64,000 nt of DNA from Acidobacteriota bacterium (lineage in GTDB: Bacteria > Acidobacteriota > Terriglobia > Terriglobales > Acidobacteriaceae), in assembly GCA_003225005.1 (NCBI GenBank), contig QIAN01000369.1:32637-96636 (forward strand), given 5' to 3'. Both the position numbers and the translations under genes were made by a program. Positions 46,114-55,201 of this stretch are shown piece after piece. The notes under the pieces were generated by a model that worked only from the letters and a program-made list of their open reading frames with translations, did not search any database and had not been told where the DNA came from. The first letter of the stretch is position 1; each line of letters opens with the position of its first letter.

Positions 46114-46946
46114 CGGAAGAGGCGATTCATTTCGGCGTGAGAGGGTGCGCCTTCCATGGCTGCGTACGTGCCCGTACTTTTCAGTTCGTCTGCAATGCCC
46201 CGCAAAACGCCCATCGCAGCCCTCATCGGCCATGAGCCCAAGCTGACGCGAGCAACTCCCAGCTTGCGCAACTCGGGCACAGAAGGGGAACCAGGTCCGG
46301 CCAGAATGTTCAGCGGAAAGCCCAGGTCAGCGACCATCCGCCGGATCGTTTCTGGATCTCGAACCCCGGGAAGAAACACGCAGTCCGCACCGGCGTCGCG
46401 GAAGGCTTTGAGACGGTGCAGGGCTTCGTCGTAGCGCTTGTCGGCGCCACCCACTTGCAAGAGGTAGACATCGGTCCTGGCGTTCAGGACGAGGGGAACA
46501 TTTAACTCTCGTGCAGTTTCCCTCACAGTTTGAATTTTTTCGAGTTGAAGCGGGAGATCAACCAGCGGACGATCCGGATCACCGGTTGCGTCCTCCAGAT
46601 TCATGCCCACAGCGCCGGCTTCGACCACGGCGCGGGCGGTGAGGGCCGCATCTTCTGGCTTGTCGCCGTAGCCGGCCTCCACATCCGCGGAGAGAGGCAC
46701 TTTCACCGCTCGGACGATCCTCGCGATCGACTCAAACATTTCTTCACGTGAAATTTTCTGTCCATCGGGATAACCGAGCGAGAAAGCAATGCCGGCGCTG
46801 GTCGTGGCAATCGCTTTGTAAGCGGAATCTTCAATCAGCCGCGCGCTGGCTACATCCCAGACATTGGGGAGCAGCAGGATTTCGGGACCCGAGTGCAGGG
46901 CACGGAAGCTTGTTGCCTGGTTCTGCTGATGCTCCCGATCGGTCAT
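46098..46946 (-). CDS. Isocitrate lyase/PEP mutase superfamily enzyme
   Basis: 282 residues from ATG 46946 (MTDREHQQNQATSFRALH). LLPNVWDVASARLIEDSAYKAI, the metal-binding VPLSADVEAGYG, VGMNLEDAT and LVLNARTDVYL define the ICL/PEP-mutase fold. The usual isocitrate lyase KKCGH signature is not present, so this is the oxaloacetate-decarboxylase/phosphonopyruvate-hydrolase-like branch with unknown substrate. Confidence 0.85.
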   Translation of the reverse strand: MTDREHQQNQATSFRALHSGPEILLLPNVWDVASARLIEDSAYKAIATTSAGIAFSLGYPDGQKISREEMFESIARIVRAVKVPLSADVEAGYGDKPEDAALTARAVVEAGAVGMNLEDATGDPDRPLVDLPLQLEKIQTVRETARELNVPLVLNARTDVYLLQVGGADKRYDEALHRLKAFRDAGADCVFLPGVRDPETIRRMVADLGFPLNILAGPGSPSVPELRKLGVARVSLGSWPMRAAMGVLRGIADELKSTGTYAAMEGAPSHAEMNRLFRCYSE

Positions 46947-46976
46947 GGGGTTATCCCGCGTCAACAAAAACACAAC

Positions 46977-47006
46977 GAGCCAATGATTCTAACGAATCAT
47001 TGGCTC
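46977..47006 (-). terminator. Intrinsic terminator after the CADD-family gene
   Basis: GAGCCAATGATTC, loop TAAC, GAATCATTGGCTC: a perfect 13-base stem. On the minus strand it is followed by GTTGTGTTTTTGTTGAC, which is T-rich, so it fits rho-independent termination of the gene ending at 47032. Confidence 0.8.
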
Positions 47007-47031
47007 AACCGTCATACCTTGTCGGGAGGAG

Positions 47032-47727
47032 CTAAGCCACCTGTTGCAACCGTCTCGATTCGATTCCGTCGAGGGCATGCCACAAAGCCTGCGCGGCGTC
47101 TTCTGCGGCAGCCATCGCCTTGGCCGCGACCTCGGGATTGGCTTCGATCTGCTTTTCTAATTGCTCCCGCCAGACCCGCGCATGGTATATATCAGCGGCG
47201 GCGTGCAGCGTGAAGTAGCCGCACGTTTTATCATCAGCACCATACATGGCGCGCAGGCCGCGCTCTTTTTCTTTAGCCACGCCCGGCACCTGCGATTCGT
47301 AGGCGTAGAACGCGGCAAGCGCTTCGGCCGGAGTGCCTTCGCTGGCTACACGGTGGAAGTGATTGATCAAATGCTTGATCTCGGCGACTGGCGTATGCCC
47401 GCGCATGTCGCGGCTGGCTCCCATTCCTTCGGCAAAGTCGCGCCAAACGTCGGCGTGCGATCGGCCAGAACCAGTTTTCTCCTGACCAAGTTCGTCGCGC
47501 ATGTTGGCAAGCACAGCGCGGCGCAATTCGCATTCGTCGAGCCGGATTCCAAACTCCGCCAGGTATGACGGGAACGCGGCCACGTGATGATAGTAGTCCT
47601 GGGCATATGCGCGAACCTGGTCGCGGCTTAATTCGCCCGCGCTCCACGCCTCGTAAAACGGATGGCAAAGCAGACCGTACTTGGCGATGCACGCTTCTAA
47701 CTGCTCCAAAAAATCAGAGGGGTTCAT
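47032..47727 (-). CDS. CADD-family (PqqC-like) diiron protein, probable p-aminobenzoate synthase
   Basis: 231 residues from ATG 47727 (MNPSDFLEQLEACIAKYGLL). Helical heme-oxygenase-like fold with likely metal ligands in MRDELGQEK, RSHADVW, FYAYESQVPG and LHAAADIYHARVW. HPFYEAW with Y25 and AQDYYHHVAAFPSYL match Chlamydia CADD, where a tyrosine of the protein itself is the source of p-aminobenzoate for folate. If the same holds here it is a single-turnover enzyme. Preceded by nothing co-directional; followed by a terminator. Confidence 0.8.
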   Translation of the reverse strand: MNPSDFLEQLEACIAKYGLLCHPFYEAWSAGELSRDQVRAYAQDYYHHVAAFPSYLAEFGIRLDECELRRAVLANMRDELGQEKTGSGRSHADVWRDFAEGMGASRDMRGHTPVAEIKHLINHFHRVASEGTPAEALAAFYAYESQVPGVAKEKERGLRAMYGADDKTCGYFTLHAAADIYHARVWREQLEKQIEANPEVAAKAMAAAEDAAQALWHALDGIESRRLQQVA

Positions 47728-47876
47728 AGCTGGCTCCGATGAGTACCGAGGGTGAGCCACTACTATACGGACGGACATGCGAGTCGGCAAGGGCTGGAAT
47801 ACGTGGGCGGTTTAAGTTGTTAAAATAAAGCGTACGCTGGGAGTCGAATGCTTCGATGCCCGGCGGTAACGTCTCC

Positions 47877-50045
47877 ATGCAATTTACTGAACAATTCGAG
47901 TTGGTCGTGGTGGGCGCCGGGCATGCCGGGTGTGAGGCTGCGGTTGCCGCGGCCCGCATGGGTCTGAAGACGGCGCTGTATACCCTGAACGTCGATCTCA
48001 TTGCGCAGATGTCATGCAATCCGGCGGTGGGCGGAATCGCCAAGGGACATCTGGTGAGGGAAGTGGATGCCTTGGGCGGCATCATGGGCGAAATCACGGA
48101 CGCAGTGGGTATTCAATTCCGATTGCTTAATACTTCTCGTGGGCCGGCGGTCTGGTCTCCGCGTGCACAGTGTGACAAGCAGGCATATCGCTTGCAGATG
48201 CGCGAGGTTTTGGAGTCACAGCCGAATCTTAAAATCAAGCAGGCGGAAGTGGCGGAGTTGATTGTGGAGGACCTCGATCAGCACTCAGCATGCAGCATGC
48301 AGCCGGGAAATGGTGTGGAAGCATTGGCCGCGGAACGCTCTCCGCTTTCAGCTCTCAGCGATCAGCCAGAAAACGGCCCTCATTTTACTGAGGAGCTTGA
48401 GCGCGGACCCGAGAACTCGCGCCGCCGCCGGGTTCTTGGCATTCGTCTGCGCGACGGACGTACCGTTGGCGCGGGCGCGGTCGTGATCACGACCGGCACC
48501 TTTCTTAACGGCCTTATCCACTGCGGCGAACAGCAGTATCCTGCGGGACGCTCAGGGGAACCGGCGGCCGTGCTTCTGGGCGAGGCTTTGAAAAAATTGG
48601 GCTTGCGAGGTTGCCGGCTCAAGACGGGGACGCCGCCGCGGCTTGACGGTCGCACCATCGACTGGTCGCGCTTTCTAGAGCAGCCGGGCGATGCGGATCC
48701 GACTCCGTTCAGCTTTCGCACCAAGCGCGTGGCGCATCACGATTCGCAAGTGCCTTGCTACATCGCCTGGACCACCGCGGAAACGCATCGCATCATCCGT
48801 GAAAATGTGCACCGGTCGCCCATGTACAGCGGACAGATTCAGTCCATCGGTCCGCGCTATTGCCCTTCGATCGAAGACAAGATCGTCAAGTTTCCTGATA
48901 AGGCCATGCACCAGCTCTTCCTCGAGCCTGAGGGGCTGAACACGCACGAAATCTACGTGAATGGCATGAGTACTTCGTTGCCGGTGGAAGTGCAGGGGGC
49001 GATTCTGAAGTCTATTCCCGGACTCGAGAATGCCGAGATGCTGCGGCCTGGCTATGCCATCGAATACGACTCGATTGATCCCACCGAGCTTGAGCGCACA
49101 CTCGAGACCAAAAAGATTGCCAATCTTTTTCTAGCCGGCCAGATTAATGGAACCTCCGGTTACGAAGAAGCCGCGTGCCAGGGTCTGATGGCAGGTATCA
49201 ACGCCGCGCTGAAGGTGAACGATGAGGCTCCGTTCATTCTCAATCGCACCGAGGCTTATACCGCGATTCTCATCGATGATCTGATTTCGAAGGGCACGAA
49301 TGAACCGTATCGTATGTTTACCTCGCGGGCGGAGTTCCGGCTGCATTTGCGCATCGACAACGCCGACCGGCGGTTGACGCCGTACGGACGCCGCGTGGGA
49401 CTGATCTCGGACGAAGCATGGGGAGAGTTTCAGGCCAAGCAGCGGCGTTTCGAGGACCTCAAGCAATGGCTGGAGAAAACCAAACTCACCAGTTCCATGC
49501 TGGACCAGATCGCTGCTTCCTCGCAGTGCGGGGAGACGGCTGCGCCGTCCGTACCAAGCGAGTGCAGCTCGGCAGCAGCAGAAATGACGTCTGCCCCCAT
49601 GGGCCTAACTCTTGCTCAACTTTTGAAGCGCCCCGAGATTGAAGTCGGGCACTTTGTTCAAATTCTTCGCGAGTCCAAGCCGGAGTTCTTTGAGCGGGCG
49701 CGAGTCTCCGCGGGTTCTCGAGAATCCACGGACTCTCTTTCTTCTTCGGAGCGCAATGAACTCAAGTCGGTCGAAACAGAAATCAAGTATGAGGGATATT
49801 TGCTTCAGCAGCAGCGCGCGATCGACCGCTTGAAGAAGTCTGAGCAGCGGACAATTCCCGACTGGTTCAACTATGGTTCAGTGAGCGGGCTATCGCGCGA
49901 GATGCAGGAGAAGCTGGCGAAAATTCAACCTCGGACTCTCGGTCAAGCCTCGCGCATTCCGGGCGTGACTCCGGCAGCTGTGTCGCTAGTCAACGTCTAT
50001 ATTGAGATTCAAGCACGACGTCGCGAGCAGGCTGCCGCCGTGTAG
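47877..50045 (+). CDS. mnmG: tRNA uridine-5-carboxymethylaminomethyl modification enzyme MnmG, with in-frame insertions
   Basis: 722 residues from ATG 47877 ([29 protein letters not shown]), against about 620-650 in most bacteria. With MnmE it modifies wobble U34. FAD motif [39 protein letters not shown], and C-terminal [14 protein letters not shown] and [11 protein letters not shown] are intact. Two insertions stand out: about 50 residues ([17 protein letters not shown] to RGPENSRRR) at about residues 135-185, and about 30 residues ([15 protein letters not shown] to SAPMG) at about 542-572, the second containing a palindrome. Confidence 0.94.
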   Translation: MQFTEQFELVVVGAGHAGCEAAVAAARMGLKTALYTLNVDLIAQMSCNPAVGGIAKGHLVREVDALGGIMGEITDAVGIQFRLLNTSRGPAVWSPRAQCDKQAYRLQMREVLESQPNLKIKQAEVAELIVEDLDQHSACSMQPGNGVEALAAERSPLSALSDQPENGPHFTEELERGPENSRRRRVLGIRLRDGRTVGAGAVVITTGTFLNGLIHCGEQQYPAGRSGEPAAVLLGEALKKLGLRGCRLKTGTPPRLDGRTIDWSRFLEQPGDADPTPFSFRTKRVAHHDSQVPCYIAWTTAETHRIIRENVHRSPMYSGQIQSIGPRYCPSIEDKIVKFPDKAMHQLFLEPEGLNTHEIYVNGMSTSLPVEVQGAILKSIPGLENAEMLRPGYAIEYDSIDPTELERTLETKKIANLFLAGQINGTSGYEEAACQGLMAGINAALKVNDEAPFILNRTEAYTAILIDDLISKGTNEPYRMFTSRAEFRLHLRIDNADRRLTPYGRRVGLISDEAWGEFQAKQRRFEDLKQWLEKTKLTSSMLDQIAASSQCGETAAPSVPSECSSAAAEMTSAPMGLTLAQLLKRPEIEVGHFVQILRESKPEFFERARVSAGSRESTDSLSSSERNELKSVETEIKYEGYLLQQQRAIDRLKKSEQRTIPDWFNYGSVSGLSREMQEKLAKIQPRTLGQASRIPGVTPAAVSLVNVYIEIQARRREQAAAV
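49535..49549. repeat. Palindrome GACGGC-TGC-GCCGTC inside mnmG
   Basis: Six-base perfect stem with a three-base loop, in the second extra segment of mnmG (CGETAAPSV). Comparable to the palindrome inside tgt. Confidence 0.65.
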
Positions 50046-50119
50046 GCGTCTGCTCGACCGCTCACCCGGCGATTGACTGCCTGTTTCATCGCTCCTATAT
50101 ATGAACTGCCGACTTCCTG

Positions 50120-50616
50120 ATGATTAATCAGACCATCTCGCATTACCGCATCACCGGCCAACTCGGGGCGTGGTCTATGCGGCGTCGCAAGACCTCACTC
50201 TGGGCCGACGAGTAGCCCTCAAATTCCTGCCTGCGGAGATGTTGCGGGATCAGACCGCGCTCGATCGATTTCTTTTTGAAGCGTGCGCCGCATCGGCTCT
50301 TAACCATCCGAACATTTGCACCATCTAAGCCGTCGAGAACGCGGACGATCAATCTTTCATGGCGATGGAATTATTGGAGGGCCAGAACCTTGACCAACGG
50401 CTGGGAAGCGGGCCGTTGCCCCTCGATCGGCGGCTCGACGTCGGCATCCAATTAGCTGATGCGCTCGATGCCGCGCACTCGAAGAACATCATTCATCGCG
50501 ATGGCAAGCCGGCAAACATTTTTCTCACGCAGCGCGGGCAGGTAAAGATTCTCGACTTCGGCCTGGCCAAGCTCGCGCGTCCGGATATGGGCGATGGATA
50601 CCATCGCCCGCAGTAA
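50120..50616 (+). pseudogene. Ser/Thr protein kinase (PknB-type) remnant
   Basis: ATG 50120 starts [15 protein letters not shown], the usual start of acidobacterial kinases, but the glycine loop is deleted and the frame shifts to [42 protein letters not shown] is followed by TAA where relatives have Tyr. [28 protein letters not shown] (Gly replacing the Leu of HRDLKPAN) and [11 protein letters not shown] follow, and then the gene is cut off at a palindrome (50589-50609). Three lesions plus truncation make a clear pseudogene. Confidence 0.85.
50589..50609. repeat. Palindrome GGGCGATGG-ATA-CCATCGCCC at the kinase break point
   Basis: Nine-base perfect stem with a three-base loop, exactly where kinase similarity ends. 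Probably a dispersed repeat that joined or interrupted the kinase gene. Confidence 0.7.
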
Positions 50617-50622
50617 AAAAAA

Positions 50623-50646
50623 GGCGGCCATTTCTCTCTGGCCGCC
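50623..50646 (-). terminator. Intrinsic terminator of the cold-shock gene
   Basis: GGCGGCCA, loop of eight, TGGCCGCC; on the minus strand the stem is followed by TTTTTTTT. It lies 31 bases after the stop of the cold-shock gene. Confidence 0.88.
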
Positions 50647-50676
50647 CTTTTTCGGATTGTTACGTCAGAAAGCGGT

Positions 50677-50877
50677 TTATGCGGGCTTTACGTTCTCCGC
50701 CTGCCAGCCCTTGGGGCCTTTGACTACGTCGAACTGCACTTGCTGGCCTTCTTGCAGACTGCGGAAGCCGCTTGCCTGAATGGCCGAGAAATGTACGAAT
50801 ACATCCTCACCGTTCTGGCGGCTGATAAAACCGTAGCCCTTGGCATCGTTAAACCACTTCACTGTTCCTGTTTCCAT
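50677..50877 (-). CDS. Cold-shock protein, CspA family
   Basis: 66 residues, whole family length: [20 protein letters not shown] with the RNP1 motif KGYGFI, RNP2 motif DVFVHFSAI and [15 protein letters not shown]. Binds single-stranded RNA/DNA as a chaperone. Upstream on the minus strand about 150-180 bases up to about 51050 have no gene and could be the long 5' leader often found before csp genes. A strong terminator follows. Confidence 0.95.
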   Translation of the reverse strand: METGTVKWFNDAKGYGFISRQNGEDVFVHFSAIQASGFRSLQEGQQVQFDVVKGPKGWQAENVKPA

Positions 50878-51164
50878 GATGTTGCTGAGTTCCTTTTTCT
50901 GTGATGTAGCGCTGAAACTTTCAAGGCTTCTGCAGGCAGGTCACGCTGGGTTAAGCGGAGGCACTGAGTGTTGCAGTAACCAGTCAAGATCAAACGCACC
51001 GTTATTGTAGCGTGGCAGGCCGGAAAATAGCTAGAAGAATTCACGGGAAGCATACTTAAGTCACTGATCTGGCGCTACTTATGGCAGGCCTGGACAGGCT
51101 TTCGGGAAAACGGGTGCAGTTGGCCGTCTTGCAATTTGCTACTGGAAACATTCATGATCAAGGC
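50878..51164. other. Gene-free spacer between divergent csp and TlpA-like genes
   Basis: About 290 bases. It must hold both promoters and probably the csp leader. The open frame running into the TlpA-like gene from 51081 is not protein-like before 51165. I see no clear -10/-35 pair or riboswitch. Confidence 0.45.
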
Positions 51165-52094
51165 ATGATTTGTCAGTTGGCTTTGCGTTCATTTGCGGTC
51201 AGTATCGCGCTCATAACCTTCGCCTGGGCAGGGATCGTGGAGGATATCCGCGGCGCTCTGGATCAAAATAGCTTTGCGGCGGCGAATGCCGAACTGCAAT
51301 CGTATCGGGGACAGCGCGGTGTCACACCGGAATATGTCGAAGCATACTCTTGGCTGGCCCGCGCCGCTTTGAGGACGCGGCAATACGACCAAGCCGCGGC
51401 TTATGCCGAGCAGACCAAGACTCTAGCGCTCAGCCAGCTCAAGCAGCGCTCGCTCGACGCCGAGCCACATCTGCCCATCGCTTTGGGCGCTGCACTCGAA
51501 ATCCAAGCTGAGGTGCTCACAGCCCGGGGCCAGCGGAGTCAGGCAGTTGCCCTGTTGCTGAATGCCCTGCGCAGCTATGGCAGCACTTCCATTCGCGCGC
51601 GATTGCAAAAAAACTTGAATGTCCTGTCGCTCGAAGGGAAGCCCGCGCCGGTGCTCAAATCCCAGCAGTTTCTCGGCTCCAAGCCGCAGCCATTGGCTGC
51701 GCTGAAAGGATCGCCGGTGTTGCTTTTCTTCTGGGCTCACTGGTGTGGCGACTGCAAAGCTGAAGCGCCGATCATCACTCAGTTGCGCTCTGAATTCGCG
51801 CCCCAAGGACTGACGGTCGTCGGACCCACGCGGCTTTACGGGTACACCGCCCAGACCGACAATGCCGCGCCCCAGGACGAGCTCGCCTACATAGATGCCG
51901 TCCGCCGCCGCTTCTACTCCGGATTGCTCGACATGCCGGCCCCCATCAACAAATCCAACTTCGACGCGTACGGCGCCTCCACGACCCCCACCCTAGTGCT
52001 GCTCGATCGCACCGGCAAGGTCGCCATGTACCACCCCGGAGCACTCCCTTATGATCAGCTGCGAGCGGCAATCGAGAAAGTCACGGCGCGCTAA
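51165..52094 (+). CDS. TlpA-like exported thioredoxin-fold protein
   Basis: 309 residues from ATG 51165 (MICQLALRSFAVSIALITFAWA, signal peptide). A helical TPR-like region (residues about 30-150: EAYSWLARAALRTRQYDQAAAYAEQ) precedes a thioredoxin-like domain with W193-C194-G-D-C197 in FFWAHWCGDCKAEAPI and the cis-proline STTPTLVLLDRTG. Probably a periplasmic thiol reductase or resistance protein. Confidence 0.84.
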   Translation: MICQLALRSFAVSIALITFAWAGIVEDIRGALDQNSFAAANAELQSYRGQRGVTPEYVEAYSWLARAALRTRQYDQAAAYAEQTKTLALSQLKQRSLDAEPHLPIALGAALEIQAEVLTARGQRSQAVALLLNALRSYGSTSIRARLQKNLNVLSLEGKPAPVLKSQQFLGSKPQPLAALKGSPVLLFFWAHWCGDCKAEAPIITQLRSEFAPQGLTVVGPTRLYGYTAQTDNAAPQDELAYIDAVRRRFYSGLLDMPAPINKSNFDAYGASTTPTLVLLDRTGKVAMYHPGALPYDQLRAAIEKVTAR

Positions 52095-52321
52095 TCTAAG
52101 CCTCGAGCTGAGGGGGTGATGGGGTTCACCAATCCAGCTCTTCATCCGCTTCCATGCCAAGCAGACGCGGCACCGTAGTTTTTCCTCCGTGACCGGCGAG
52201 ACCACAAAGTCATTCACAATTACGACGACGATGTGGTCCGATTCTTCTCTCCTCATGCCGAAGGCAAGAGCGCTATTTTTCTGCTCGCTGTCGGCAACAG
52301 CGCCAAACAGAACCCGACCGC
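52095..52321 (+). pseudogene. Possible Calx-beta-like fragment
   Basis: Adjacent frames read GTVVFPP and VTGETTKSFTIT, which together resemble part of a Calx-beta repeat (GTVxFxxGETxKxFxI). Further on one frame gives SAIFLLAVGNSAKQNPTA and a stop. Broken in several places and very short, so this is a weak call; otherwise nothing is visible in this spacer. Confidence 0.25.
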
Positions 52322-53190
52322 TTAAAGCCAGAAGTTAGCAACTCCCCTGCTCACTTCGCGAGTTCCACCACCCTTGTTCACTGCTTGGCAGGCCAGATAC
52401 AACCGCCGATCGGGCGTGGCGCCGGGACTACGGTACGCAGTAGCAGCGGAGGGGTACAAAAGCGACGCCAGTGACCGCTCAACAAAATCCAGATTGGGGG
52501 CGCTGGTAAGAAGTTCCTGAGCGAAAGGCTCTTTGTACTGACCGACTTGGAATAGGAAAGCCGGGTTGGGTTTGATGTTGACGTACAGATCACGCAGGGA
52601 GATGCCGTTGCTGGCGGCGGAGTCGATGAGCACTGCGTAATCGTAGTGGGTGCCGAAAGTGCCTTGAAAACCGAAACGGGCGCGGCTTGAGAAACGTGTT
52701 CGCGGGAGCTCCGTCCCCCTTGTAGGCGCGGTAATCAGACTGAAAGTACCCGTACGGCTGCATTTGAAACTTGCCGTCGGTGCTCTTGATGAAAGGTGTT
52801 CCCCGTTCCATCCCGCGACCACCGGGACATCGGCCTTTTTCTCGGCAGGTTTTTTCTCTGTGGCTTTGTCCGCCGGCTTAGCCGCTTGCGCAATCTCTGG
52901 TGGTTGGGGTGCGGACACCAAAGGGCTCCATTTCCGGCTTGCCCTTGAGCGTTGGCCGGAACCGTCTGGGCGGATTGCAATTTGCCTCCGCCAGTTGCTG
53001 GACCATCCCCTTCAGTTCCTCGATGGTCTTTCGCTGCGCCGCGACCGCGCTGCGCAACTGGCTGACCTCCTCCTCGGTTGCAACCGTAGGGTGATGCGCC
53101 AGTCTTGTCGGCAGGTTCCGTGCCTTGGGCATGGACGAGCGAACCCGGCGCTAGGAAAACGAACAAAAGCACGACAAACTTTGTCATCGA
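52322..53190 (-). pseudogene. Phosphate-selective porin (OprP/OprO-like), frameshifted and truncated
   Basis: Collinear pieces in changing frames: a signal peptide (MTKFVVLLFVFLAPGSLVHAQG), a coiled coil (ATEEEVSQLRSAVAAQRKTI), a Lys/Pro linker (KPADKATEKKPAEKKADVP), KSTDGKFQMQPYGYFQSDYRAY, then ARFGFQGTFGTHYDYAVLID and DLYVNIKPNPAFLFQVGQYKEPFAQE. This is the N-terminal third of an OprP/OprO-type porin. At least three frame changes and loss of most of the barrel make it non-functional as read. Confidence 0.78.
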
Positions 53191-53492
53191 GCGCGCATGT
53201 GTTTCCTCTCCCAGATATTTTGCAAGACGGGCCTGCCCTCGAGGCATGGAGACACGCAAGTCACGCCCAACCTTGTCGGCCCGGGCGACAAACCGAGGAT
53301 CTCCAGAGCTGCTGCTGAATCACTGATCCGGCATGAAAAGCGGACCACTTCTACCTTTCCTCGGAGGCAGCTGACCGAAACCTCTGCTCACCGTTGTCGC
53401 TGGTGTGTCGCTGCGCGGCATCTGGCTTTTTCTGATACAAAAGTGACAGCGACAAGTTGAGAAAGGCGGAGGAACGAAACGCCGATACGGCA

Positions 53493-53702
53493 ATGCCAGA
53501 GCGCAGCCTCAAAATAGCCAGGTTTATCGGAGCGGCGCCTAGCGTCGCGTACTGTGACGTGTGCAGGTTAGCGTTCCGCACGCGGCGGGAGCTTCTTATG
53601 GACGCGGACAAAGCCAAGCAGCAACTCCAATCCGATTTTGAGAAACATGACTGCAGGCCAGAACCTGGTGCGGTCGAGGATGCGTTGGATCACATCAGGT
53701 AA
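53493..53702 (+). CDS. Small Cys/His protein, possible zinc ribbon
   Basis: 69 residues from ATG 53493 (MPERSLKIARFIGAAPSVAYC). CDVCRLAFRT and, about 30 residues later, FEKHDC form a C-x2-C ... H-x-C pattern consistent with one zinc site. I recall short proteins of this plan from Acidobacteriota; function unknown. It is the last gene before the oxalate island. Confidence 0.5.
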   Translation: MPERSLKIARFIGAAPSVAYCDVCRLAFRTRRELLMDADKAKQQLQSDFEKHDCRPEPGAVEDALDHIR

Positions 53703-53774
53703 GCATGAGAAGGCATGACTGAACACGATCCTCGGCGGTGTCTGAACTATGCGCCTGCGGATTTGAATCCCCCA

Positions 53775-53786
53775 GGAAGATCTTCC
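53775..53786. other. Perfect 12-base palindrome upstream of the aminotransferase gene
   Basis: GGAAGATCTTCC lies about 130 bases before the first gene of the oxalate island in an otherwise gene-free stretch (53703-53912). It could be a regulator site, but no comparable copy was found elsewhere in the island. Confidence 0.25.
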
Positions 53787-53912
53787 GCATGGATTTCTGG
53801 AATCTCTGGGGCCGTCCGCCGACAATTCACTCCCCGGCAGCAGGATCGCCATTCGCCGATTTAACCTAGGTACAGACTTGAACTCGTAAACAACTTTCCG
53901 AAGAGAGTAACC

Positions 53913-55070
53913 ATGAGCGCCGTAACACAAAATTCTGCAGGTAATGCGTTGCGTCCGCTGCAGCCGCCCCGCCGCTATCTGTTTGGGCCGGGGCCAAGTA
54001 TGGTTGCACCGCGCGTGTATGAAGCGCTGTCAAAGCCAATTGTCGGGCACCTTGATCCCTACTTTATCCAGGTGATGGGAGACATTCAGCAATTGCTCAA
54101 AATGGTTTTCGGCACAAACGACGGCACCACGATCGTGATCTCCGGCACTGGGAGCGCCGGCATGGAAGCTGCGGTTGCAAACTTCGTTGAAGCCGAAACG
54201 AAACTCGCCGTGTTCGCCAACGGCTACTTCTCCGATCGTCTCACCGAGATGGCGAAGCGCCAGGGCGCGGACGTCGTGCGGCTGGAGAAACCGTGGGGGG
54301 CAACTTTCACCGATCATGAGGCGGCAGAGTTCATCCACCGCGCAAAGCCGAACGTGGTGGGCTTCGTTCACGCGGAGACCTCAACGGGAGCGTTGCAATC
54401 CGGACAAGCGATCTGTGCTGCCGCGCACGATGCGGGCGCGCTGGTGATCGCGGATTGCGTCACTTCGCTCGGCGGATTACCGGTGAATTTCGATCAGACC
54501 GGAATTGACGTCGCCTACAGCTGTACCCAAAAAGGATTAAGCTGCCCACCGGGATTGTCTCCCCTAGCTATTTCGAAGCGGGCCATGGACTGGCTGGGCG
54601 CTCGGACCTCTCCCGTGCGAAGTTGGTATCTCGATCTTAAGCTGATCCACGATTACTCGACCGTCTCACACCGCTATCACCACACCGCCCCGATTTCCAT
54701 GTTCTATGCGTTACGCGAAGCGCTTCTGGCGATCGCGGATGAGGGAATCGAGAGACGTTGGCAGCGGCATCGCCGTTCCCATAAATCCTTCGTCAAGGGC
54801 ATAGAAGAGATGGGCCTGCGCATGCACGTTGCTGAAGAGCATCGAATTCCGACGCTCAACACAGTACGCGTTCCCGAAGGCGTTGACGAGGCCAGAGTGC
54901 GTCGGCGGCTCTTGGAGGAACACGACATCGAAATCGCTGGTGGCTTCGGGCCGCTCGCAGGTAAGGTTTTCCGCATCGGGGTTATGGGACCGTTAGCGAG
55001 TGAAGAAAATGTAGGGTTCCTATTAGCGGAACTGACAAAGGCGCTGAGCGCCGAGGGGTATCGGCAATAG
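53913..55070 (+). CDS. Class V aminotransferase, serine/alanine-glyoxylate type
   Basis: 385 residues. PLP enzyme of the alanine/serine-glyoxylate aminotransferase family. PRRYLFGPGPSMVAPRVYEAL, GTGSAGMEAAVANFV, HAETSTGALQ, VIADCVTSLGG and the PLP lysine in SCTQKGLSCPPGLSP are diagnostic, and RIGVMGPLASEENV closes the fold. It would turn glyoxylate into glycine. Placed 132 bases before the oxalate-CoA ligase, it fits as the outlet for glyoxylate made from oxalate. A -11 GAAGAGAG Shine-Dalgarno precedes the ATG. Confidence 0.9.
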   Translation: MSAVTQNSAGNALRPLQPPRRYLFGPGPSMVAPRVYEALSKPIVGHLDPYFIQVMGDIQQLLKMVFGTNDGTTIVISGTGSAGMEAAVANFVEAETKLAVFANGYFSDRLTEMAKRQGADVVRLEKPWGATFTDHEAAEFIHRAKPNVVGFVHAETSTGALQSGQAICAAAHDAGALVIADCVTSLGGLPVNFDQTGIDVAYSCTQKGLSCPPGLSPLAISKRAMDWLGARTSPVRSWYLDLKLIHDYSTVSHRYHHTAPISMFYALREALLAIADEGIERRWQRHRRSHKSFVKGIEEMGLRMHVAEEHRIPTLNTVRVPEGVDEARVRRRLLEEHDIEIAGGFGPLAGKVFRIGVMGPLASEENVGFLLAELTKALSAEGYRQ

Positions 55071-55201
55071 ATAAAGGCCGACCTGGCGCCTGCAATTAGC
55101 ATGCCTGATTGTTCTCGCGATATCTCCCAATCTATTTCGCTTCATGAACAACACACAGAATTGCGCAATCATCCAAAGAGCCTGCGTAGGGGCAACCGCG
55201 A

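Noticed and set aside
46098..46946. Isocitrate lyase or methylisocitrate lyase (glyoxylate shunt link to the oxalate island)
   Set aside because: The KKCGH signature is missing and the sequence fits the wider PEP-mutase branch.
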